The translations under genes were made by a program, and so were the position numbers. Below the pieces are notes generated by a model. It saw nothing but the letters and a program-made list of their open reading frames with translations. It made no database searches and was not told where the DNA came from. Shown here in pieces: positions 23,364 through 35,606 of a stretch of 64,000 nt of DNA. Position 1 is the first letter of the stretch; each line of letters opens with the position of its first letter. Source of the DNA: Atrina japonica (lineage: Eukaryota; Mollusca; Bivalvia; Pterioida; Pinnidae); assembly GCA_030159075.1 (NCBI GenBank), contig BROG01000646.1, forward strand, positions 124,001-188,000, read 5' to 3'.

Positions 23364-23970
23364 AGGTAGAAATATTATAAACATACTACTAAAGTTATAA
23401 TGCTCAAGACGATATCGTTTCTGTCAATTAGACGTCATCAGTTGAGCTCCAATTTAAAAGTTGTATGTATTTTCTAAAGAGAAATTGGTATTATACAAGG
23501 CCAAAGTATAGCCGAAATCCGTCTAAGAGTAACCACTGTAAAAAATGACTATCTTAGCTGTAGAAAAATTTTGAATTTAAATGATGTTAACAGTGCCAAA
23601 TATTACTTTAGTATAAGATGAACAGCTGGTACTATCTTAGCTTTAGAAATACCAGGTAAATGATGTTAACAGGTATTATTTAGTATATAACAGCTGGTAC
23701 CGAAATCGAGGACTCAAACGGTCGACCAGCAGTGGCGACGACCTAGTGGTTATAAATATTATAAACATACTACCAAAGTTGTAATGCTCAAGACGATATC
23801 GTTTCTGTCAATTAGACGTCATCAGTTGAGCTCCAATTTAAAAGTTGTATGTATTTTCTAAAGAGAAATTGGTATTATACAAGGCCAAATAGTATCTCTA
23901 AAAGTATAGCCGAAATCTGTCTAAGAGTAACCACTGTAAAAAAATGACTCTCTTAGCTTTAAAAAAAGAC
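23364..23970 (+). repeat. LINE 5'UTR monomers, two copies at 383-bp offset
   Basis: TGCTCAAGACGATATCGTTT occurs at 23401 and again at 23785, with long similarity on both sides: AAATATTATAAACATACTAC upstream, GTAACCACTGTAAAAAA downstream. A shorter internal repeat (GATGTTAACAG, AACAGCTGGTAC) lies between. Tandem 5'UTR monomers act as promoters in some L1 lineages; that role here is inferred. Confidence 0.8.
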
Positions 23971-24159
23971 TATTTGTCTACAGAATGTGTGATAAGGACC
24001 AGTGATAACATTGGAAAAAATTTATGTGTTTAAATTGTGTCCTAAAGTGATTTTTGAAGAATAATTATTCAAAGTTGGGAAAACAAAGGATTAACTTTTA
24101 TTCTTTTCTATTGTGTTCTATTGCTTTGTGACTGTCCCTACCAGTGAATACATTTCATC

Positions 24160-25055
24160 ATGAGTGGAAGGAAATCACATACACAGTCAACCCTTACTTA
24201 TAAGTAAGACAATGAGAAAAACAAACCTAATACTAGATCAACAACAGACTTAACAGAACTGGACACCAGTGTTGAAACTAGCTCCATTCATAATGAACTA
24301 GAGGCCATTCAACAAACACTGAAAGGGACCATCACCAAAGAGGATCTTGTTAAACAACTAAAAGATGTGCCTAAAAAGTCAGATATGGAGGAATTAGTGT
24401 CTTCTATTGTAAATAAACTGATAAAAACAATGAAAGAAGATTTAAGAAAAGAAATGGAGAAGAAGATAAGAGAAAAAAACAGGAATATTAGGTGACAAAA
24501 TAGATTCTCTGATAATCGAAAATGAAAATTTAAAAGAAGTCCTAAGTGAACAAAGAAATAAAACAAAGATGTGAAGATGCAGTGTACCTGTCACATGAAG
24601 GGCTTATAAAGGCAAACTATAATGAACAATACAGTCGAAAAAATAACATCAAAATAATAAACCTGGAGGAATTTAAGGGAATAAACGGAGAGTTTGAAGA
24701 CCTAAGAACAATAGTGAAAACCACTCTTGAGGAAAGGGTTAACATACATGTGGACAAACAAAACATTTTGGCTATTCATCAAATTCCAACAAGAAAACAA
24801 GGACCAAGACCAGTGATCTGTGAATTCATAAATACAGAAGTTAAACATCAAATCATGTTCAAGAGGAAAGAGATTGAAAATATATGTGGACTCAGACTTG
24901 TGGAAAACCATAATATCAATCTCCTTCAAAAACTCAAGGAACATGAAAAAATTGAATCAGCGTGGTATTATAACTGTTCTGTTTACGGCAAAACGAAAAA
25001 AGGGAAAAGGCATCAATTTGATTTTTTTGATAACATTGGGAAAAAAGTTCAGTAA
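24160..25055 (+). pseudogene. LINE ORF1 (coiled coil plus RNA-binding domain), broken
   Basis: Starts ATGAGTGGAAGG at 24160. An in-frame TAA follows after 15 codons, the frame then continues through a charged coiled-coil-like part to a stop near 24495, and frame changes follow. The open C-terminal portion (24546-25055) carries the L1-ORF1-type RNA-binding region: VNIHVDKQNILAIHQIPTRK, GPRPVICEF, and then ESAWYYN with YGKTKKGKRHQFDFFDN. ORF1p of this type is the nucleic-acid chaperone of the LINE ribonucleoprotein. Confidence 0.8.
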
Positions 25056-26237
25056 TGACAGTGTCATTATGTGCCGTGTGTGTGTACATGTATATGTGAC
25101 AACAGTATCCGTGTATATAGTTCATTGTATTCGATGGGAAATACTTTTGGTGGTGTGTATGTCTAGTGCCTGGGAAAGAAATGTACTTGTAATATGTGCA
25201 GCAGGCAAAGGTATGTAGCCACTTCAAATGAATTCCGGTGATAATTTGTTGGTTACTGTATTATATGTACATGTATATATGGTTATATGTTTACATGCAA
25301 CTAATCAGTGTGGACATAAAGGTACACATTAGTTTTGCAATGCACGATGTGCATATTGGAATACAGTATTTGCATTTGAACTGTTTGCCTATATTAATAT
25401 GTTATTATTCCAGTGCATAATGTGCTTATAATATTTCATACATTTGTACTATATATATATTGATGTAATCGTTTTAGAATGCCTATAGTACAGTGTATGT
25501 ACACAAAAATGAATTTATCACATGATGCCCCTATATTCGGTTACACAACACTATGTATGTGTATAAAGTGACATATCACTTTTCACAGAAAAAGGCCAAA
25601 ACATCATTGAACAGTAGCTAGGTCATGTTTGTACTTACAATGTAATTACAGTTATAGTAATCCATCTTATGATAGAAGGGATCTCGGATGGTTTTTTGTT
25701 TCATATGGTATTTGTGGGGGTGGTTGTGTTATTTTATATCCCCTCGCCAAGGCTCAGTGATGTGAAGCAGCGAAACTTGTTTCGTGGGTGTTGTGTGGAG
25801 TTGGAAATCATTTGAGATCCTTTATATATAATGTACAATGTATGCATACACATCTGGTATTACTGTGCACTGCGTGTTTATCTGAACATGATATACACTT
25901 TATGTACATGTTAGTTTATAGCAACATATATTACTTTTGCATTGTACAATGTATTTATGTCTAACCATAGTGTAGAATACATGTATTTTATTTTCTGTTA
26001 TTACACTTCTGTATATAATTTTATTGCACAATTATACACTTGTCCTTTCACTGTTTACTGGCCTGCTAAATGTATATTTGGACAATATATAAAGATACAA
26101 TGTAATACATATACAGTCAGTGCACAGTCAGTGCATACATTGTAGCCTACTTATAGGGCATTTCATGTAGTATGATGTACATATTTGTATGATCTTTTTG
26201 ATTATAATCTATTTCAGTTCTTTTATATATAAAAATG

Positions 26238-26398
26238 TCAGATACCAAAGTATAAATCAATAGAATGTCCAGGACATAGATACGAATCTGGTAAAAATGG
26301 ACAAACACGGACCTCTGGAAACCAAGAGGTGGGATCAGGTGCCATGGAGGAGTAAGCATCCCCTGTCGACCGGTCACACCCGCCGTGAGTCCACAGTC
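26238..26398 (-). repeat. Dispersed repeat family R1, inverted copy
   Basis: TCAGATACCAAAGTATAAAT, TGTCCAGGACA, CATGGAGGAGTAAGCATCCC and GTCGACCGGTCACACC match the copy at 35439-35606 over its length, and the reverse complement of 5170-5302. Confidence 0.75.
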
Positions 26399-26611
26399 AA
26401 GTCCAATGAAACAAGTGAGGACTGTAGCCTCGTCACAATTGGTACAGACGTCTCAACAACCGCCAACGAAAAGGCAACTCAACATTTCACTTAGTGAAAC
26501 AGAGAAGTCGCAAACAAGACTATTATACCGACCGTAAAATTTGCGGAACGTTGACATTAAACGCGGTTTTCGATATCCCTGTGTCAATAATTTGTCAGTG
26601 AGTAGTTTATC

Positions 26612-26872
26612 TCAGTATATGAAATCTTCATATGTTGTGCACGCCCTGGCATATCGGATCATTTGTGAAATATAAACTCCATATGCGGGTGACTGAGGGA
26701 TATTACTACTTAAATGTGGAAAATTTACGATGGGAAAGCCGAAATCGTCGCGTTTATCGTATAGCTTAGTTGCTAATTTCCCGTCTGTGTTTATATTAAG
26801 TAAAATGTCTAAGTATGAGCGTGTGTGCTTGATTCTGTTGTATCTATAGTTTAATGTTTTTCTATGCATCAT
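26612..26872 (-). pseudogene. Reverse-transcriptase C-terminal fragment, same family as 16640-17047
   Basis: An 86-residue open stretch with TDGKLATKLYDKRDDFGFPI, SSNIPQSPAYGVYISQMI and RYARACTTYEDF. It shares the TDGKL.TKLYDKR core with the fragment at 16.9 kb. It lies antisense inside the LINE spacer. It is truncated at both ends and lacks the palm active site. Penelope-like assignment is tentative. Confidence 0.65.
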
Positions 26873-27194
26873 AGTTTTTTTATGTTTCTCGTCTCAAATG
26901 AGTTTAAACCTTTCAGTTAAAAATATTTCTGTTACTTGTTATCTACTCTGTCAACTGCATAGAGGAAGGGTTTAGATTTTATCTTCCTCTTACTGATAAA
27001 CACCATGTCCATATTTAAAGCATCAAAGTTGTTTTTAATTGCATTAAGCAATATGGTCTTATTCAGTTTTCTCAGCTATCCTATCCCTGTTCTCATTCTT
27101 GTTTTCTTTACTCATGTAGTCAGGGGTGATATTACTGGTAGGTTTATATGCATTAATAGTTCAATTAATGAGTACTTCGTACATACAGCTATAT

Positions 27195-30100
27195 ATGGAA
27201 GAGGTTAAAATACTATTAGCAAATTGTCAGGGTTTAGGGGATCGAAATAAAAGAAAAGATGTTTTTGCATACTTCAGATGTAAAAAGTACAATATTTATT
27301 GTATACAAGATACACATTTTACTAAAGAAAAGGAAAATTCTGTTAGAGCTGAGTGGGGTTTTGAATGTCATTTTAGTTCTTTTAAATCCAATTCCAGGGG
27401 GTTGCAGTCTAATTCAATAGTAATTTTTAGTACAAAGTTAAGAGAGAGAAAAAAGATTTACAAGGTTATTTTCTTGCCTTGGACTTAGAAATTGATAATA
27501 ACAGACTCACCTTAATATCCATCTATGGTCCAAATACAGACACTCCTTTGTTTTATAGTGAAATAGCAGAAATAATAAATACTTTTGGTAACAATAACTT
27601 TATAATATGTGGAGATTTTAACTTAGTTTTGAATCCAGAATTAGATTATGACAAAAGCTATAAACATCTTAATACTCCTAGAGGTAGAGAAAAAGTTTGA
27701 GAATTAATAGGAGAATTTAATATGATAGATATATTTAGAGAACAAAACCCTGATATTAAGAGGTACACCTGGAGAAGAACCAACCCTGTTAGACAAGCAA
27801 GATTAGATTTTTTCCTAGTTTCAGAAAATTTACTGATAAATCTAATTAAATGTAATATTGAATCTGGATATAGATCAGACCATTCAATACCTACTATATC
27901 TTTAAAATTTAATGAATTTAAAGGGCTTTGGAAATTCAATAATTCTTTATTATATGATTTAGAGTATCTGGAAAGTATAAGAAAGCTTATTTTAAATGTT
28001 AAAAAACAATACGCCCTTCCAGTGTATGATCAGAATAATATCATAAACATTCTAGACTCAGAAATTCAATTTCAAATTAATGACCAGCTATTTTTAGAAA
28101 CTTTACTCTGTGAAATAAGAGGCAAAACTATTTCTTATTCTTCTTTCAAAAAGAGACAACAAAATCTTCAAGAAAATAATCTTACAAATATGATAAAAAA
28201 ATGGAAGCTAGTTCAGATGTTAACTTAGAAGAATTAAATAAGAAAAAAACCAGAGCTAGAAGAGATAAGAATTCATAAACTTAAAGGTAGTTTAATTAGA
28301 TCAAAAGCTAAATGGGTTGAACAAGGGGAAAAACCTACAAAATACTTTTTTAATCTTGAAAATATAAATTTTGTCTCTAAAATCATACCAAAGTTAGAAA
28401 AAAATAATCGAAAAATTATTTCTGATCAGGAAGAAATTCTCAATGAAATTAAATTTTTTTATGAAGAACTATATACTAAATGTGAGGGAAATTTGTCAGA
28501 GGATATTCATTTAGAACAATAATTAGAAAATAGAGATGTTCCAAAATTAAATGATGTTGAATCTGAAAGTTTAGAAGGACATAAAATTTGAGGAAGCTTC
28601 CCAAACCCTTAAGAGTATGAAAAATAATAAGAGCCCGGGTTCAGATGCCTTTACAGTTAAATTTTTAAAATGTTTCTGGAAACAGTTAGGTAATTTTATA
28701 GTACGTTCATTAAATTATGGATTTCACATTGGTCAACTATCAGCAACACAACGACAAGGAATTATCGCTTGTATACCTAAGGGAGATAAGTCAAAACAGT
28801 TTATCAAGAATTGGAGACCAATTACTCTTCTAAATAACATATATAAAATTGCCTCAGGCACAATTGCTAATAGAGTAAAACAGGTTCTAAGTAAACTTAT
28901 CAATAATGATCAAACAGGTTTTATTTCTGGACGGTATATAGGTGAAAATGCTAGGCTGATTTATGATGTAATACAGTTTACAGAAGAGAATGATATACCT
29001 GGAATGTTATTATTAATAGATTTTGAAAAAGCGTTTGATTCTGTCTCTTGGGAATTTATAGATAAAGTATTCAATTTCTTTAAATTTGGTAGTGATATAA
29101 ATAATTGGATAAAAACTTTTCATAAAAATTCAAATTCTTCAGTGAATCAAGGAGGAAATATGTCTAATTTTTTTGAAATTAAAAGAGGTTGTCGTCAAGG
29201 TGATCCTATCGCACCATATATCTTTGTTATTTGTGCTGAAATCTTAGCTATTAGGATAAGAAATAATGATAATATAAAAGGTATAAATATTGACAATAAT
29301 AAAATTTTACTCTCACAATATGCAGATGATACCTCTTTAATCTTAGATGGAAGTGAGCAGTCCTTGAAAGAAGCAATAACAGAACTGAATAACTTTAAAA
29401 AAGTGTCAGGATTAGAAATGAATTTAAACAAAACTCAAGTTATATGGATAGGAAACAAGAAATATAGTGATGAGATTATATGTCCAGAATACGATTTACA
29501 ATAGGGAAAAGAGACTTACACCCTTTTAGGTATTGATTTTCATATTGACCTACATAGAACGATTAAAATAAACTACGATAAAAAAAATTAGTCAAGTTGA
29601 AAACACTTTTTAAAACTTGGAATAGAAGAACAATTACTCCAATAGGAAAAATTCACATTATAAAGTCATTATTAATCTCACAATTTAATCATCTATTTAT
29701 AGCACTGCCTAATCCAGATAACATTTTTATTAAAAAGCTAAACTCAGAACTATTTAAGTTTTTATGGGATGGTAAAGTTGATAAAATTAAAGAGAAATCA
29801 TAATAAAAAAATATCTAGAGGGTGGGCTAAAAATGATACATACAGAATCTTTGATTGATTCTTTGAAATTAACATGGATCAGAAGATTGTATAGGTCAAC
29901 AAGTAAATGGCAAGTTATACTTAAAAAACAAATTAATGATACGATGTTACCAAATTGCGGGGTAGAATATATAAGTGAATGTCAAAATGAATTAAAAAAT
30001 ATATTTTGGAAAGACGTTTTCACTGCTTGGAAAAAAATATCAAAAATAAACGAGGTCCAAAATATTTCATTGAAAGAAATGCCTATCTGGTATAATAACA

Positions 30101-30937
30101 GGTTTACAATAGATAACAAATGTATGTTTATTAAAGAATGGTATAACAAAGGGATCATAATTGTAAATGACATAATTAGAGAAAAAGATAATAATATATT
30201 TTACACTTTAGAAGAATTTAGACAAATATTTGATATTAAAACAAATTTTCTTCAGTACCATAGTGTAGTTTCTGCAATTCGAAAATTCATTTCAGAACAT
30301 GTACAAGAGAGGACTAACATTAATATATCATATCCATACATACCTTCAAATTTGAAAATAGTGTTAAAAAATAGTAAAGGTGCAAAAGATTTTTATAAAT
30401 TATTATGTAAATATGATACGGTATCCTCAGGCAGAAAAAAAATGGGAGCAAATTTTTGATTTTGACGAGCAGTCTTGGGGAAAAATATATCAATTGCCAT
30501 TTCAAATAACTAAGGATACAAAGTTACAATGGTTGTAGTATAGAATTAATCAATATATCCTAACAACAAATTCATATTTGTTTAGAGCTGGGTTAGTTGA
30601 AAGTCTTTTGTGTTATATGTGTAAAACAGAAATTGAAACGATAGAACATGTCCTGTGGGAATGTGAAAAAGTACAAGATTTCTTGATTAATTTAGAGTCT
30701 TTACTTGATACTCTAAGTATACCTTTTGTTTACAACAAACAAACTTTTATTTTTGGTAATTTTAACAGGCTAAATAGAATATATAATATTATTGATAGTA
30801 AGATTATGATTTTAATCAAACACTGTATATATAAAGCTAGGTGCCTACAACAACCATTATCTATAAATGCACTGAAAAATATCATTAAGGAATATTATAA
30901 CATTCAGAAATACACAATAAATACTAAAGATGAATAA
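27195..30937 (+). pseudogene. LINE ORF2: AP-endonuclease and reverse transcriptase, broken
   Basis: The start ATGGAAGAGGTTAAAATACT encodes the usual endonuclease opening (ILLANCQGL). CIQDTHF, SIYGPN and IICGDFNLV follow, then YRSDHS near 27885. The reverse transcriptase lies at 28617-29504: SPGSDAFTVKF, NWRPITLLN, LLLIDFEKAFDSV, RGCRQGDPIAPYIF and the catalytic SQYADDTSLIL. A C-terminal Cys/His segment (LLCYMCK...IEHVLWECE) sits at 30603-30665. Breaks include a frameshift near 27480, an in-frame TGA near 27698, shifts near 28225 and 28520, TAG at 29502, and shifts near 29590, 29800 and 30455. Confidence 0.88.
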
Positions 30938-31494
30938 CTATTCATAACTTTCATCAGGAATGGAAAAAGTGGAATAAACTATTGGATATATCTTAATCAT
31001 TTTATATAACTTTAAGTGTAATTAAATGGTATACATATATATTCTTTATTCATATCATCCCTTATTGCTACCACTATTTCTATTTTTATAACTATTATTA
31101 TTATTAGGGTCATCCAACATTATTTTTCTGTTTATTATTATTTGTATTATCATTATTACTATTATTATTATAATCAGCTATGTACATGCATATAAACAAC
31201 CATTATCCCTGTAAGCAGATGAAAACAAACAAGTTTATTGTTTAAATTTTTACTTCATCTACATACATTACTTAACATATGACTACATTTTTCTCCCTGT
31301 TTCTGCATTTTCTATCCTCTGTCTTATCCTAATATGTCTTTTATGTAATCAATACAATTGTACATATTTTTTTCAGCATCATATTACTGAATTTATGATA
31401 ATTATGTATGAAAAATGTTTGAAGAATTAATACATGTCAATACTTATGTACTTTGTATTGGAAAATGTTTGAAAAATAAATAGATACAAAAAAA

Positions 31495-31511
31495 AAGTTG
31501 TATACACCCGG
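31495..31511. repeat. LINE target-site duplication, right copy
   Basis: AAGTTGTATACACCCGG directly after the LINE A-tail, identical to 23269-23285. Confidence 0.85.
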
Positions 31512-33704
31512 TCCGACATGGTGAATATTGAACCGCCCTTCCCTTGTTTGCGATGATCATTTTGGGAGTTGATATATAAATCAAATTCTTCAGTTGGAAT
31601 CAGCCTCAAAATGACTGATCGCCGAATAACTACAATTTGAATTAATCGTTTTTTTTTGGATAAAAATGAATATTACTGAATGTCTGTCATCGGAACATGA
31701 AAGAAAACACCAATGCACTATTATCAAATATGAGATTCAAGATGGCAAAATTGATGATACATGATTTGTGCACTTCTACTCACACATTCTCAGGGGAATG
31801 AGGTTTCTTTTAAAAAAAAAAGATCTTCCTTAGACAAGACGCCCAATGGGCCTTATTGGTCACTTGAGTGTTCACCCCGAGCCTGGGGCTCAGGCGACCT
31901 AATAAAAGGGACACTAAATTCATCAATTGTATTTTATGAATAATTGCCAGATGAAGTCCATAACAATACATATACAACGATGGTATTCCTAGAACGATAG
32001 TTTCGATATCCGATAGTTCCTGCATTTCTGTCCAGACAATTAATAACGCAGATAACATATTCTGCCGATTTCATTTGTATAAATTCTTCATAAAGTTTCA
32101 ATGGGCTATTTTTGGATACACATGTTTGTTAAAATGAAGCTGTTTCAGATAGCGAGATGAATTATATCTCAAAGTGTATTAGTAAAATATTAAGTCATTA
32201 ACCCTTGTGTTCACATTTAGACTCACTCAGATCAATGGACAGTATGGTCTACTGTCATAACAAAGGAAGGAAAAAGTTCATATTGCATGTAAAATTATTA
32301 TAACATTATGAGTCTAAATCATAGTTACATCCCTGAATTCTGACAAAGAACTTAACCATTCTTTGAAATGGGTAGGTCCAAATATGATTTTAGGGGTTAA
32401 TAAAATAAACATAAAACATTTTACCATAGATAATTGACCTACTTTCTTTATAAAGTTGAAAATATATCCGAAGAATAAGACAAAACAATGTCTTATTCAT
32501 CATACTGGAATAGTATGTGATAAAACAAAATATTCATAGAGCAGCAAGGCACATAAACAAGTTCATAATAAAATTCTGAAAAAAATGTATAACTAATTGA
32601 AAATTGCAATTTTTAAAAAGAAATAACATAACGGGTTATTGAAAAACTAAACAACTTGAAAAGAAAAACAAAACAAACAAAACTGCGGAAACGAAGTAGA
32701 GAAAAATCAACCCAGGGGCCTTAGTGATCATCTGTGACAAAATGGTACTTATCAGTTATATACAATAAGGGAGTTACTAATCATTTAGGGACCAAACATT
32801 GATTTTTACCAGAACACATAACGAGTAATGACAAACAAGTAATTAGCAATACGTAAACATGAGTATAATTCAATGACCGAAAAAGCTTACGTTTTTTAGA
32901 AAATGCATATTTGTGGTTATTAGATGTGACAATAACTTTTTTTCCATTGATCACGTGATCCTGAAAACTAAGCGAATCTGATTTTTCATAATTCCTCAAA
33001 ACATTTAAATGTGTATGTCTGTAGAAAAGTTGACAGGTTTTGAGTAAAAATGCATTTCAGATGACCCAAAAGTGTTAGAACCAATCATCCAATGACCACA
33101 ATTTAGCACCATCCCAAGCCTTAAACTTTCAAATGCATATACCTTTACCAACAGGTGATGAATTTCAGTTTACAATGCAAAGATGTGATACCTAAATGGG
33201 TACACCAATACCCTCCTAATAGTCCATTGTCTACCCTTGATGACATTTATTTAATTTTGCAATTATTGTAGAGAACTTTCACGTTTATGCTTTTTTCTAA
33301 CCCGGTACATGTTTTCAGATTTCCTGCTAAATACATTAGAGTAGATAAGGCAATGTTAAGATTAAAACATTATCGGATAATGGAAATATAGGCCCATTCC
33401 AGGGGCTATTTTCCTTATCTAAGGTAGTAAATTTTAGAAGTTTAGTTGACTGCTTTATGATTTTACAAATACAAGTACATGAATTTATTCAGTTGTTCTT
33501 TACATTTCATGAATACACTTAATATTTTCTATGACTAAATATATCATGACTATACAATTATATTGGTCCCACCCAAGGGACTAAACATTCTGGTCAATCA
33601 CCAAGGGTTATTTTTTACAATTTCAGTAGAAGACTTAATAAAAATTTCTAAAAAAAAAACTCAGTTTTTCTTTACAATGCATAAAGTAGAAAATATAGCT
33701 CGCC

Positions 33705-34100
33705 TATTTCATGCTTGTTATAGTTTGTGTCCAAATTAGGCCACAGCAACCAGCATCCCCTGCATTGTTGTGTTATGACCATAGACAATGCGCAAGCGAA
33801 ACATTATGACTGTAGCGGTAGCTAATTGCCCACAATGGACTTAAACAAAAACCTTAACGCAGTACTATTCATATACATGTTATAAATTACTCCTACGTCC
33901 AGGTGAGCTAAAATTTGGGTCAAAATTAGGTCACAGCAAAGCAACCAGCATCTCCTTGTTGTATAATGACCCCAGACAATGTGCATGTGAAGTTTCACAG
34001 GTGTAGTACTTTGCCCACAATGGACTTAAACACAAACCTTAACACAGAAAAAGGACGACGCCGACACCGAAGCAGTGACGGCAAGAGCTCTTCTGTTCTT
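33705..34100. repeat. ~190-bp direct duplication
   Basis: Blocks CAAATTAGGCCACAGCAACC / CAAAATTAGGTCACAGCAAA, then CCAGCATC, TAATGACC, CAGACAATG and CCCACAATGGACTTAAACA, occur twice in the same order, starting near 33730 and 33920. The second copy runs into ACGACGCCGACACCGAAGC, a tail typical of mollusc interspersed repeats. Confidence 0.65.
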
Positions 34101-35438
34101 CAAACAAGCGAGCTAAAAAGGAAGATTTTCTATAATTTATCAGATTTTACCCTTTCGGCAAATCAGTTCAACTTGATATAATTAATCAAGAGATAAATTA
34201 CTATCAATAACCGGATAATAAATTAAAATGTGCGAACAAAGGATCGTTATACGATGCTTGTAATGGTTTAATTCGGTTCTGAGACTTCACTACTAGAACC
34301 ATTTTTTCAGTCGTAACGTTAAGAATACACAAAAGCAAGTCAAGTCATTTTCTGATGTATGAATTGTATAAATATAAATGTAGCAACTAGAAGTGTGCAT
34401 GAACTCTCCAGATCTTATTGGAGCAGGAAGAGACAACCGACCTCCAACAAAAACACTTAAAAATTGTGTCAACAAATTCAGCTAAAAGGGTTCCAGTGGG
34501 AATCAAACCCGAGTTGATTAGAGCTGGATCACATGGTCTAAAATGTCATGCTCCAAACAATCGCTCACGGATATTCCAAACAAGGTTGATGAAATGGTTC
34601 TTAGATTACATTTAACCCTTTCAACCATAATATATTAGCCTAAAACAATAGAAAAGAGCATACCACACAGAGTTAAAGGGTTATGAATTTTTAATAATGC
34701 AAATCTCGATAGAACCATATTAGTTATTTTCTTTCTTTTAGTTTTGTTTCATATCCCTCCAGCAATTTTACAAAAATTTTGAAATGTGCTATAAACTGAC
34801 CCTAATGCAGTGAGTATTTTCATACAGTTAATCTCATCCGAAAAAAACCTGTGCCTTTCACTTTGTGTGCCGGACGCTTGCCAACGACAAATAATTGGAC
34901 AGGTCACAATTTTTTGTAAAAATGTAAGAAGAGTTGAAAAATGACATGAAAAATGTATTATCATAAAAGGTGAAGGTCAAAATAACATTGCCTGTATAAA
35001 TAGCATTTTTCCTTCTCATTTCTAAAACAGAAGATATGACCAAAATAACAAAAAGTCGTAACCTTTTGTTGCAAAAAATTAGTTTTTTAAGATGAATCTA
35101 AATCCACTAATCAAAGATCTGGAATAATGTTGACGCCGCCCTATAAAAAGTTATGCAAATCCAACAACATATTTTGTGACCATGTAATAAGTGTAGGTTA
35201 AAGGGGCATTATTTCGATTTTTTATATTTTTTTAAGGTCCTGTCCAGTGTGGTATGCATATACAAATAGTAAAGTTGAGTTAATCAGTTGCAACTGAAAA
35301 ACTGCCAAACTTGGGTTTCTCAAGCAATTTTCACAAAATACTGTCAAACTCATTATGTCGAGATCAGTAACCTCAATTTACCCAGTTAACTCGAGATCGA
35401 GTGCCGGTCCTGGCAATTTTCCTTATATATAAAACATA

Positions 35439-35606
35439 TCAGATACCAAAGTATAAATCTGTAGGATGTCCAGGACACAGATACAAATCTGGCAAAAATG
35501 GACAAACACGGACTTCTGGAAACTAATAGGTGGGGTCAGGTGCCATGGGGGAGCGAGCATCCCCTGTCGACCGGTCACACCAACCGTGAGTACCCAGTCA
35601 TGTCCA
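35439..35606 (-). repeat. Dispersed repeat family R1, inverted copy
   Basis: Closely matches 26238-26398 throughout: TCAGATACCAAAGTATAAAT, GGCAAAAATGGACAAACACG, CCCCTGTCGACCGGTCACAC. Confidence 0.75.

Larger units (their letters stand above)
25056..27194. other. ORF1-ORF2 spacer of the LINE, with nested repeats
   Basis: An unusually long 2.1-kb spacer. The first 1.1 kb is AT-rich with many TGTACATGTATA-type words and no coding signal. It then holds an inverted R1 repeat (26238-26398) and a retroelement fragment on the - strand (26612-26872), so much of it probably entered after or by recombination with other elements. Confidence 0.6.
23286..31494 (+). mobile_element. L1/Tx1-like non-LTR retrotransposon, full length but decayed
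   Basis: An 8.2-kb insertion bounded by a 17-bp target-site duplication and ending in AAATAAATAGATACAAAAAAAA. Order: 5'UTR with two monomers (23286-24159), ORF1 (24160-25055), spacer with nested repeats (25056-27194), ORF2 with endonuclease and reverse transcriptase (27195-30937), and an AT-rich 3'UTR. Stops and frameshifts in both ORFs make this copy immobile on its own. The L1/Tx1 placement rests on the ORF1 RNA-binding protein type and the AP-type endonuclease. Confidence 0.9.

Noticed and set aside
27005..27194. Signal-peptide-like frame before LINE ORF2
   Set aside because: It is AT-rich LINE spacer; the endonuclease homology begins only at 27195.
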